A stretch of 64,000 nucleotides of DNA from Ecdyonurus torrentis. Its lineage: Eukaryota; Arthropoda; Insecta; Ephemeroptera; Heptageniidae. A program made the position numbers and the translations under genes. Shown piece by piece: positions 12,217-23,257 of this stretch; within the stretch, counting starts at the first letter, position 1; the number at the start of each line of letters is the position of its first letter. The notes below the pieces were generated by a model that worked only from the letters and a program-made list of their open reading frames with translations, had not been told where the DNA came from and searched no databases. Location of the stretch: NCBI GenBank assembly GCA_949318235.1, contig OX439134.1:26667793-26731792 (forward strand), in the 5' to 3' direction.

Positions 12217-14303
12217 TCACCTGCAGAATTTTTCTCCATCCTCTATGGTGTCCGGCAGATCCTGATGCAAAGTTTCAGGTAGCATAAGAGTTAGAAGTCC
12301 TGATATCAGGGTCATACATCCTAGCAAGAAGAATGGAAATTGAAGCCACAATGATGTCTGAAAATTAATAAAATCAGTAATTCATGTCTTAAATTAAATT
12401 TATAAACATAAAGCGAACTTAGTCATCGCATGGACAAAAATAAAAAATACGTATGTAATAATTATATTATACTGTAGCTCATTTTTATCAACGTTTGTTT
12501 ATAAAAACATAATTTATGCTATAATGTATTAACAACTATACAAAAATGTTGTGCAGCATAATTATTTAGCAATTTAGCAACATTTATGCTATAATGATAT
12601 AAATGCAGCATAAATTACGTAGTTTCTTCTATAACTGTGCGTACATTTATTTATTTAGATTTACCTTTTTTTTTCTTTTTTTTTTTACTGAAATAAAAGC
12701 ATTTTATAACTTAACATTTATTAAAATTACGCAGGTAAATTATGCAGATAAATAATCAAAATTGTTGCCCTATATGTGTTTCGTTTTTATTGCCAATGTA
12801 TGCTTCAATGGTTGTTTTATCTATAGTGCGCTTTGCATTTTGTGCAGGACACTAAAAATTATCATTGATCAATTTTTTTTTATTGAACTGAATTTGAATA
12901 AGGTGTCCAAATCCAAATAAAGAAAAACCTCACAGAACTGTAGTCAGTAAATTGAAACTTAAAAAATCAAAGGTGTTTATATTTTACAGGATTTCATTCT
13001 ATCTTCTCAATGTTTGAATTACTCCTAAAACAAAACTCCATTGCCTTAATCTTAATACATAAGCATAACAGCGAGAACAAAAAAATTAAATATTACCAAT
13101 AATATAACGAAAGGAGCGATCATGGCACCGACGCCAGCCATGGTGGCAGCCGCTCCGATCACCGCAGTTCTCACACACGTTGGGAATATTTCTGCAGATA
13201 TAATGTACGCGCATCCACATGAGGCAGTCACAGCCATCTTACCCAACATTGCGAGGGTCAGTTGAAGCCAGGGTACACCTGGATTAATGAAAAAAAGTTT
13301 CAATTTTAATAGTATATGATATATATCTTCCAGTTTATATAAAAATACAGAAATCATAGTGCAAGTGCATATATATAGATGGAATGTTTTACTGATTACC
13401 ATAAACTCAACCCAATTCAATTCAAAATAGGCTTTATTGCAAAAAACACATTACAACCCTGCAGAATTTAGAAGTTATGCAACCTAAGTCACTTAGGTTG
13501 CATAACTTCTACCTAAGTCACACATGTCACATGTGTTCAAACAATTTCCTGCCTATCATGTCTGGAAAAATAATAATAATAAGTTCTTATAAGCTGTATA
13601 ATATTATGTTATCATATAGTTCAGATATCAATCATGTAGCTTAGAGTTCCAGATTATTATTATTAAAAAAAGGTTAATATAAACTGAAAGTATAGCTATA
13701 TATGTTTATAAAACGAAGCAAAAGTTTGCGCCTACAGCACGCGGTGTTCCCAGGCGGTCACCCATCCAAGTACTGACCACGCTCGACATTGCTTAACTTC
13801 GGTGATCGGACGAGAACCGGTGTTTTCAATGTGATATGGCCGTAGACAATTCTATGTACCATTGATTCTGCTTCTTATTCGTCACTTGCTTCTCACGCGA
13901 TCAATACAAATGACGTCACACGCAAAAGTCAATATTTATCGTGACGTCACATAGCTGTGTGAACTGCGAGTTGTTTATCAGATAAATTTACTGAGCCTTG
14001 CTTAGCTAGATTGTCTACGGCCATATCACATTGAAAACACCGGTTCTCGTCCGATCACCGAAGTTAAGCAATGTCGAGCGTGGTCAGTACTTGGATGGGT
14101 GACCGCCTGGGAACACCACGTGCTGTAGACGCCACTTTTTATTTATTTCTTTTCATTTTATTTTTAACTATATGATTTATTGGTATTATATTTTGTGTTA
14201 TTGTTTTCCTTCAAATTTTATTCCAAACGGGACATAGACATTATTTTTATTATTTTTTAATACTTGAAGATCAGGAAGATTAGCCCAGCATCAATTGGTC
14301 AAC

Positions 14304-14338
<35 letters not shown>

Positions 14339-16353
14339 ACTTTGTGCTACAAGTGAAGAGAGTAGCAATGAACATGCTGCTATGAGGATAGAGGTACTCA
14401 ACACGGGCTGACGTCCCCAACTATTGACACCAAGCATGACGCACACGTAAGCCGGTAACTCTGTTGCGCCGGAGATGACAAAGTTGGCGTAAGGGTCACC
14501 ACCAAGACTGCTCATGTTCCAAGTGATACCGAAATATGACAAATTGTTAACGAACCTATAATTTAGAAACATGAACAATTAACAATATAAAACATAAAAT
14601 AATACTCTTAATTAATGTTATTATTATGACATAGCTTATGAAGCATTTAGAAAATATATTAATTTAAATATATTTTTGAAAGTTGGTATATTTATTCATT
14701 AACAAGTAAATGAGATAATAAAATGAAAATTATTATTTTAAACACGTTTTGACTGGACACTATGCACAATGAATTGTGTAACGATTTCGTTTAATGATTT
14801 AAGAAAACAGCAAAAACATATTTTTCAGAACCTCGCAGAAACAATTACTTGCCTTAAATATTCTATAGAATTCTATTGAATTTATACTCTTACATTTATA
14901 TCTTGTATTTTGCATGTATTTTTTATTTCTAAGTTTGATGTATATAGCATAAAAACAATATTTTTATTTCAATTAAATTTTTAATTCATCCTCAGCATAA
15001 GAGATTTTGTTATTTAGTTTAGGAAGCAAAATGTATGACATAAATAAATCTTCTGAGCGTATAAATTGCTAAAATTTTAACAATTATTTTCAAGGCAAAT
15101 AAAACATAATATATCATTCATTACGTCTATAAAAGGTTTTCTAAACAAAGATTTAAAAAAAACTCGCACAGGACAAAAATTTAGGAATTGTGTGTCAGAC
15201 TTGTCGGCGTAAGAACAAATAAGTCTAAAACATAATAATAATGATTTTGACTACAATAGTTTTCAATTAATTTTAATTATCATTATATTGTTTATAATAT
15301 AATTCATAATCATAGACTAACCAATCAATAGTTAATCGTATGACTTTAAGTTATTATAATTAATTATGTGAAGGCCATAATTGAAAGAACATCAATTAAT
15401 CAATCTCCCTATTTTATATTTACTCACCAGACAAAAAGTACGATGAACATGTTTCTTCTTAGATAAGGGTATTTAAATATTTGCAGCAGTGAGCGAGACT
15501 CGCCGTGTTTTTCTCTAATAATGTCATCAGCCACTGCGTTTACAGTTTTGTCCACCATTTCAGAGCTAAGCTGTAATAAATTGGGATAAAAAAAAATATT
15601 TTTTTTCTTTTTATCTTGAGCAATAAATGCCACTTTATAAATAATTCCTACCCCAGATTTATTTTCCCTCGCTATTTTCTGAAGTATTATTGAAGCCTCC
15701 GCAATTCGCTCTTCACCAATCAACCACCGTGGAGACTCGGGGATTGCCCTGCAGTTAAATGTCAATATTAAGGATTATTTAAATATTTACATAGTAATGA
15801 AACGTCAAGTTTAATAGTATTAAAGGCGTAGAACACCTTGAACAAAAAGGTTTTGTAATATCTTAACAAACCTGAAAATCAAATTTGATTTGGCCGGAGT
15901 CATTGATTTCTAATTTATTTTTCCATTCACAAAATGCCGCTGCCGGTCACTGACGTCACAGCTCGCCCGGTTTACTTGCGCGTGTACCAGGCGAGCTGTG
16001 ACGTCAGTGACCGCCAGTGTCATTTTGTGAATGGAAAATAAATTAGAAATCAATGAATCCGGCCAAATCAACGTTGATTTTCAGGTTTGTTAGGATATAT
16101 TACAAAACTTTTTTGTTCAAGGTGTTCTACGCCTTTAAATAGCTCACCACCAGTACAGGAAGAGGATAATACCAGGGAGTGATAGTGCAAGTTGAAGATG
16201 ACGCCAGTCTGTAATGAGGTAGGCGAATACCGCAGTCAGCATGTATCCAAAACTAAAGAAAATTTGCAACATCACACCTGCGTACTGGCGCTTTGAGGCT
16301 CCGACCATCTCTATACCTGAAAAGTAAATTAAAATTCATTAAATTAATCAGCC

Positions 16354-16398
<45 letters not shown>

Positions 16399-17942
16399 AA
16401 GATAAATTTGATATTACACATTATTATTTTGCTGCTCAGAATATGATTGTAAAAATGCTATAAAATAAATAGTATATATTTTAAATTATACGAGTGCAGA
16501 GCAGTGAGCCAGATGCAAAGCAGACGGTCGACATTTGATCTAAGATTCATTTTACTTCTAGAAAGTAAGAAAAATTAAACTTTAACTGAAATTTTCAATA
16601 GCTTGCATTTGAATCTGATAACTAATCAATATAATTAAAAATATGAAGTTAAGTTAAAAAAATAAAACAGATTATAAGAGAAATACAGTGTGGAAAAGAA
16701 AACACAACCCATGCTAACTTAAAAATAGATAAAAAAAAGTTTCATCATTCTGATTTTCCCATTTGATATTTGCACTGAATAACAATGAGCAAAGAGAAAG
16801 ACTAAAAAAAGTGTAGGGAGTAATATTATATAGCATACAGTATTCTGAAAGAGAACAGAACACCGTCCTGAATCGATAGATAGTTGAATTTTTAGTTTTT
16901 TAGTTCATTATATTCATTAAGTGATTTTAATTAATTTTTGAAAGTCACGAAATGACGTCAAGGTCAATAACATTTTCCTGTACCCACATGCATAAGTTAC
17001 TGGCTGTGATTTCATGAACTAAAAAAATTAGAAATTCACATATATATCGATTCAGGACGACGTCCTCTTTAACAATATAAAATAATAATACCCCCTTAAA
17101 AAAATGGTCTTCCTTATTATTAACTTACCAAGCACATAACCCACGACAAAAACTCCTGGAACTGTGGCACCAATGATACATCGAAACACAATAAATGATA
17201 CAAAACTTGGAGCCAAACTAGCCAAAATTCCAGCAGAAACTTGGAGAACGAGAGCAGTAAATACTGTAGGCTTGCGACCAAATCTATATCAAAATGTGAA
17301 CAATTTGATGTACGGTCATTTTACTTAAAAATGAATTTCTATAGGCATATTATGGGAATAACATGTTTAAATTGAGTTTTGCGTCAACTGAAATCTCCAT
17401 CTGATTGCATTGAATAGCCATAAGGCCCATATAAGCCAATAGAAATTCATTTTTAAGTGAAGTGACTGTACAGGCATTGTTATATACAATTTTACAACAA
17501 AACGGATTTGCATTTCCATGTATTTACTCAATTTACTGTATATATGGAGCAATACGTTTGATATATTGAGGGATCCTCACGAGACATATATACTTTCAGG
17601 TGACATAGAGGTTCACAATTTAGGCCCTAACGTAACAGTGGTCCTACGTTCAGAGATCGTGAGAGCGACTCTGTTAATTATAGTCTACGTATCAAGACAT
17701 TGTATTGACATAATACAACACAGAGAGTAAATATATACTTATGTCTGATTACATTTATAATGTCTCTACAGGTATTATTATTATTTTAACTTTATTAAAT
17801 AATAAGCAAAATTAATGAAAATAAACCATCGCGGTTAGGTTGATGATATAAAAGAAAAGGATAGCGGAAACCAGCATGACCCTTTTTCATATAAATATAG
17901 CAAAGAGAGTCCCATAGTTTGAGCAAAATCTTTCTAACACAT

Positions 17943-18014
<72 letters not shown>

Positions 18015-18609
18015 ACTAACAAATAATATTGGATAGCTTTTAGCACTAAACTCTAACAGAAATCTATCCACAATGTATAGTTTTTTTTTTTTTTTTTTTT
18101 TTTTTATCTGTGGTAAAAAGAATTTTATTGAAATATGGGACTCTCTTCATTATGATAATTATGGTAAGGCCCTTACTTTTTTTCTTTTAATATATATTAG
18201 TGTATAAATTAAGTATTTATATTAGTGTAAATATATAAGTAATATGTTTTATAATATTGTAGTTTTATTAATTTTTTTTACCATGGTTTCATTGTATGGT
18301 CGGTTACCTGTCTGATGCATTGCCAAATATAGAAGAACCAAAAAGATTTCCTAACATGAGAAGAGTGTCCACAAGAGACCTCTTCCATCCTGACTCACAC
18401 ACCAGGCCAAACTTTAACATAAAATTAAATAACAAAAATTAATTATAGCATTTAATAATGATAATAAAATTTAATAAAAATAATAATTATACTCCCATAT
18501 ATTATTAATATTATTATTACATAAGCGTAAAATTATTTGTTTGAAACAAAAAGTTTATAATGATATGATATAATGCTGTTATTGAAAATAAAAAGTACAA
18601 TTAAAAATG

Positions 18610-18642
<33 letters not shown>

Positions 18643-21118
18643 ACTTCAGTATATGCCACAAGCCACAGTAAAAAAATATAGTACACCATTTTGAAAAAAA
18701 AAAAGTCTATTCCCATTTTTTTATAAATATTTTATGATAAAATAAAGACTACAAGAGTAAAAGAAAAAAAATCGATGAAATATAAAATTGTTCAAAATGG
18801 ATTGTACTTATTTTTAGATTGTTAAAAAAAACTCCTTTCGGCTATTAAGTGTTGTTGAATTTTCTTCTTTCTTATTAGTTTCAATTAAGAAATTATTTAT
18901 TTTTAATAAAATTTTATACCAGTCGCATAAGGTATATAATTACAAATCACCTATGAGATAGAGATGCTACAAAAATTTATACCTCGTTGATAGCTGTGCT
19001 GGAGTAAACCCTCGTATCAAAAACAAATTCTTCACATGGAATCACATCACGTGAGGGAATTTTAGATGCAAAGTACGATTCATCACTAAAGTTAGCGTCT
19101 AATCTCTCACAACGAGACCACGCTCCGTGCACGGCACTCCAGGGTAATGACATGTTTACATTGTCAAGGTCAAAGGTCAAATTGTTAGGATGCTCGTGAG
19201 GAAGTAGGCACCTGTAATCAGCCTGACCCCCTTGGGAAAAAATATTATTACATGGGTAAAAAATAAATATTAAATCATAAAAATACACTAATATAGTATA
19301 AATTGCGTATTTATGAAAAACATATTATGTAAATGCACAAACATATAAATAAATATAAATAGAGAGACGTGGATATAGGATGATAATATATTTTATTTAC
19401 ATACTTAAAGTAATAGACCACAAGAAAATATATGCATTTATATTATAAAACACAAAATGATGAGACTTACAAAAATAACATTAATTTCTCTCAAACTCAA
19501 AGCCCAAACTTACAACCCTTGCAACGCAAATTTAAAGAAAAAATCATTAATTTAATTTTAATTTTTCCTGGCAAAATACAGGAATTTCGGGTATTTTGGC
19601 GGCCATCTTGGTTTTTATGACGTCACGGCTTTGAAAATTTTTTAGGGTATGTAAAATTATATTTCCAACATGTTTTGTCCTTAAACATTTTTTAAAAATT
19701 GATCAGGAACGCCGCAAAAAAATAATTTGTGCACAGAGGTCAAAGGTCAATTCAGGAGAACTGTACGCGTCCCAAACTTCGGCTTGGTTCTAAAAGCACT
19801 TCTATTGGTCATATCTACTATCCCTGAAAGTTTCATGCTTTTAACCCATATAGCCGCTTTTTTACACTAACTGCTTCCACTAAAAGCACCGTAGCAGTGA
19901 TTACAAAATTTCAATTTCGCACAACATTTTTACAATAATTTTTACTGTTTCTGACGCCAAAACCCGGAATTTTCACACAAATAGCATACTTGATAGTATT
20001 TTCACACTCCCTTATAACCTATATAAGGTCACATTTAAACTCTGTTAAAAATTGTTATCAGTTTTGGAGATCCTATTTTGTGTTTAATCAAGGTAAAAAG
20101 CACATTGTTTCATGTGGTCTATGGCTTTAAAAATTTTACTAATGAGCGTCCTTTTTCAGCTCACTTGCAAAAACATATATTTAATGTTACTGATATTAAA
20201 ATTTATTTTAAATAGGGGGAAAATAGTATTTAAAATAAAATATAAGTATATATCTGACCCACAAAAACCCAGCCAAGGGTATGTAGAGCGCACAGTATGC
20301 CAGGGAGACACAACAACAAATAAATTCGACATTGGAAACGTCCAAATTCTCCAATTTGAACCAGAAGATCGTCAAACGCTGTTGTCTGTAATATTAATAC
20401 AACTGATAAGTTTAAAAAAAAAATCTGCATGTATATTTGAATTTTACATAAATTTTTGGAGCTGATGTCACTTTAATATAAATATTTTATAGTATTTTTA
20501 CAAATATTTGGAAAATTTAAAAGCTAAGTCTTGTTTATCCAAATATTTTCAAGAAACAATTTCTTGCATTCAATGAAAACCATTAAAATTTATACAATCA
20601 ACTTTATATTGTATAATACGGCAAATTAATATTGTTTGGTCATTTGTCATTATGAACAGTCTTGGACGTCATCAAGTGAATTTTTATATATATTATATGT
20701 GATTGAGTGCATTTGTGATAATTATTTTCCATGGTTGCTATGCAAATTTTTCGTGCAAAAGCAGTCAGCCTTGAAAAACACATAAAAAACATATATAATA
20801 TACGATCGTTTACTTAAAGTCTGCTTGTATAAATTATAAAGAAACGAGAAATGGCATAACAATAAAAGTGAATACACACACATTTTAAATGATACGATGA
20901 TTTAAAAAGCTAAATTCTAAAAATTTCAACAAACATTTTATAATACATTTAATGAAAAGAAGAAAAATAGTTAAAATTATACTATTATCCAAAAACCATT
21001 GATAGCTGCCATAAAATTTTACGTAGAATGTGATGTAATCAAAATGACCAAATTAATTATACATTGATTATTAATTAAGTGATTTCACACAGTATAGTCA
21101 ATCACGTCTTTTCCAAGT

Positions 21119-21149
<31 letters not shown>

Positions 21150-21440
21150 CTGTGGAAGATGTTAAATAGTATTGAAATTCTACTGGAAATAATGCAAGGA
21201 AAAGTTAAAATATATAGAAACAATAAAAGCAATAAGTTTATAATTATAGAAAAAAAACACTTAAAAATAAATCATATTTCTGTTTCCACCTTCAAAAAGA
21301 AAAATATAGCTTTTTACTTTGTTAGAATTTGAAAGAGACAATAAAAAGCAGGGCAGTTAAAGCTAATATAATATAAATATGCTATACAGCAAAAAATCTA
21401 AAGACTTTTAATATACACTAATATACACTAATCAAATTAC

Positions 21441-21487
<47 letters not shown>

Positions 21488-21932
21488 GAATAGTTTTGGG
21501 AAATAAACCAAAAATGCTTCTCCGCCTCTAGCCTCTAACAAAAGGCATTGAAAACTAGTTATTTAAATTTAATTAAGTAACAATTTTTATTTAAAAGCAA
21601 TAAGAAATATCCTAAAGGGAGAAAACTGATATTATATTATAAAGGTAATCCCCAATATGTTAATTTTACTGGAAAACCGGACGCAATTTCTTATTTTCGT
21701 GTTAGAGATGTATTTTTTTGCGATTCTTCTAAAAATGTAACTAAATTTACTTACGCAGAATGTTGCAACCTTTGCTAAAAACCTTATCTATAAATAATAG
21801 CAATATTCTTGCATAATTTTATATTATTGTATTCAATTATAACTTATTTTATTATACAAGTGTGATGCAAAAATGATTATAATTTTATTTGAAAATACTT
21901 ACATTTTGTACTTTACTGCGTTTTTCTTCCAT
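12217..21932 (-). CDS. Organic cation transporter-like MFS protein, gene B, 536 aa in 11 exons
   Basis: Paralogue of gene A with the same predicted membrane transport role. Coding exons: 21903-21932, 20259-20385, 18983-19230, 18308-18411, 17129-17283, 16148-16316, 15652-15748, 15428-15570, 14341-14555, 13097-13278, 12217-12357. Lengths of exons 2-7 and 9-11 equal those of gene A exactly (127, 248, 104, 155, 169, 97, 215, 182, 141); exon 8 is 6 nt shorter. The start MEEKRSKVQN matches exon 1 of gene A in form. Diagnostic segments are IGEFGRFQCRIY, the cysteine-bearing loop ending VFDTRVYSSTAINE, GNASDRFGRKP (MFS motif), PESPRWLIG, and AEIFPTCVRTA. The protein ends IEDGEKFCR then TGA, again inside a donor-like AG|GTGAGA. 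The exon 2 donor GTCAGA is weak. Introns host a 5S-armed palindrome, a TTAA MITE 13 bp from an exon, a family Q element, and a TA-type MITE. Substrate unknown. Confidence 0.9.
13470..13510. repeat. Perfect 20-bp inverted repeat with 1-nt loop
   Basis: AGAAGTTATGCAACCTAAGT, one C, then its exact reverse complement, in gene B intron 10. A fresh hairpin-forming palindrome with no mismatch, followed by a second small palindrome (CACATGTCACATGTG). Confidence 0.9.
13730..13847 (-). rRNA. 5S ribosomal RNA gene or 5S-derived arm
   Basis: 118 nt from GTCTACGGCC to GCTGTAGGC, whose ends pair as the 5S helix I. Internal pol III control regions are recognisable (AAGTTAAGCAATGTCGAGCG; GTACTTGGATGGGTGACCGC). 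One difference from the other arms is CACCGCGTGC near the 3' end. A T-rich terminator is weak on this side, so transcription is uncertain. Confidence 0.88.
14013..14130 (+). rRNA. 5S ribosomal RNA gene or 5S-derived arm
   Basis: 118-nt 5S sequence with intact box A and box C regions, followed by a T run (ACTTTTTA) that could terminate pol III. The 3' end reads GTAGAC rather than GTAGGC, which costs helix I one pair. It reads outward, antisense to the host gene B. Confidence 0.9.
15824..16134. mobile_element. TTAA-flanked palindromic MITE, family P, copy 3
   Basis: TTAA at 15820-15823 and 16135-16138. Ends AGGCGTAGAACACCTTGAAC and GTTCAAGGTGTTCTACGCCT are exact mirror images. GC-rich inner arms contain TGACGTCA. 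The right end is only 13 bp from the 5' splice site of gene B exon 6 (16148), so it sits at the very start of that intron. Confidence 0.9.
16811..17095. mobile_element. Palindromic MITE family Q, copy in gene B intron 5
   Basis: Left half has ACCGTCCTGAATCGATAGAT, then ATTAATTTTTGAAAGTCACG and ATGACGTCA. The right half mirrors it with TATATCGATTCAGGACGACG and TCCTCTTTAACAATATAAAA. The right arm is shortened internally. Confidence 0.7.
17311..17470. mobile_element. Short TA-ended MITE, about 160 bp
   Basis: Ends TACGGTCATTTTACTTAAAA and, in reverse complement, TACAGTCACTTCACTTAAAA form inverted repeats of about 40 bp. Outer TA dinucleotides fit a TA target like that of Tc1/mariner elements. 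Located in gene B intron 4. No ORF. Confidence 0.65.
17838..18190. repeat. Interspersed repeat family R with A/T homopolymer core
   Basis: Begins ATATAAAAGAAAAGGATAGC and GGAAACCAGCATG, has AAGAGAGTCCCATAGTTTGAG, a 63-bp A run (17947-18010), a T run near 18081, and an inverted ATGGGACTCTCTTCATTATG with GGTAAGGCCCTTA. Related sequence flanks microsatellites at 24990-25180 and 60060-60210. Confidence 0.6.
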
Positions 21933-22474
21933 GTTTGTAGAAAATTTTCACAAAATAATTCTATGAGATTATTGAACCAAAGAAAAGCTGAGGAGCCTTG
22001 GAAATGAAGAGCTCCAACTTAAGTATTATATTACTTATAGAAATGCAATTTAAATTTACTGAGTTTACTTATAACTTCACAAAAGATAAGAAACATACAA
22101 GGCAATGAAGTATAAACAATAAATTTTAAGATAAAATTTCAAGTTTTGCATTTTTTTTTCGCAACTATATTTAATTTCCTTATGAAAACATATCAAGGGT
22201 TCACCTTGAAATATAAACGTTTACAGGGGTTCAAAAGAGCTGTCAAAAAAAGTTACTGCGTCAAAATAGTAAAATAAGTCCATTTATATTTTCTTGATTT
22301 CTGCGGACACCCAAAATATTTTAAGGGCTTACATTAGAGACGGAGTTTTTCTAATAAACCACACCAGTCCTTTGAAATTTTTTATTTTTTATTTCTTTCA
22401 TTTCTGAAATTAATCGTTTGGGTCAGATGAGTAGGTGTGGGTGCAGAGTACCTTATTTCGATTCAATTATTGGA

Positions 22475-22506
<32 letters not shown>

Positions 22507-22856
22507 AGGGAGGGACAAACGGAATACATTATTTTTTTCAATTAACTTTCAAAGGGTTTTTTATATTCGGGGTTAAATTTCAGGGGTTTTGGTTGTCATT
22601 CTTAATGCAATTTCTTGAACTTGGATCAGTAGAATAACTTCATTGTTGTTAATTTTGAATTGGTATGATCATATAAATATTTTAATAAAACACAGAGAGA
22701 ACGCACTTTTATATATAATAGAATAATTTGTTACTTATCTTTGTTTCACGAACTGAAATATTTTATTTGAATTAAAATTATTAAAATTAAAAAACAATAA
22801 CATAAGACCTATAAATTAATAAAGTACAAAGAATATAACGACTAAAAAAAAGTTGC

Positions 22857-22974
22857 GCCTACAGCACGTGGTGTTCCCAGGCGGTCACCCATCCAAGTAC
22901 TGACCACGCTCGACATTGCTTAACTTCGGTGATCGGACGAGAACCGGTGTTTTCAATGTGATATGGCCGTAGAC
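22857..22974 (-). rRNA. 5S ribosomal RNA gene or 5S-derived arm
   Basis: 118-nt 5S sequence with complete internal control regions. It is followed in its own direction by GCAACTTTTTTT, a good pol III terminator. It is the exact mirror of the opposite arm over nearly the whole length. Confidence 0.92.
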
Positions 22975-23139
22975 AATCAAGTAATGCAAGGCTCAGTAAA
23001 TTTATCTGATAAACAACTCGCAGTTCACACAGCTATGTGACGTCACGATAAATATTGACTTTTGGGTGTGACGTCATTTGTATTGATCGCGTGAGAAGCA
23101 AGTGACGAATATGAAGCAGAATCAATGGTACATAGAATT

Positions 23140-23257
23140 GTCTACGGCCATATCACATTGAAAACACCGGTTCTCGTCCGATCACCGAAGTTAAGCAATG
23201 TCGAGCGTGGTCAGTACTTGGATGGGTGACCGCCTGGGAACACCACGTGCTGTAGGC
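23140..23257 (+). rRNA. 5S ribosomal RNA gene or 5S-derived arm
   Basis: 118-nt 5S sequence from GTCTACGGCC to GCTGTAGGC with intact box A and box C regions and a following CAACTTTTTAA terminator. Together with its mirror arm it is the pair most likely to be functional. Confidence 0.92.

Larger units (their letters stand above)
13720..14140. mobile_element. Palindromic unit with divergent 5S rRNA arms, copy 1
   Basis: Two full-length 5S rRNA sequences point outward from a 165-bp spacer (13848-14012). The inverted repeat continues a few bases beyond the 5S ends (AAAGTTTGCGCC on the left, GACGCCACTTTTT on the right). The spacer holds two TGACGTCA palindromes and the ACTTGCTTCTCACGCGATCA block. 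Relative to copies 2 and 3 this spacer is in reverse orientation. Located in intron 9 of gene B. Confidence 0.85.

Noticed and set aside
19560..20050. Possible repeat with ATGACGTCACGG in gene B intron 2
   Set aside because: It contains the CRE-like palindrome but I found no inverted ends or second copy in the window.
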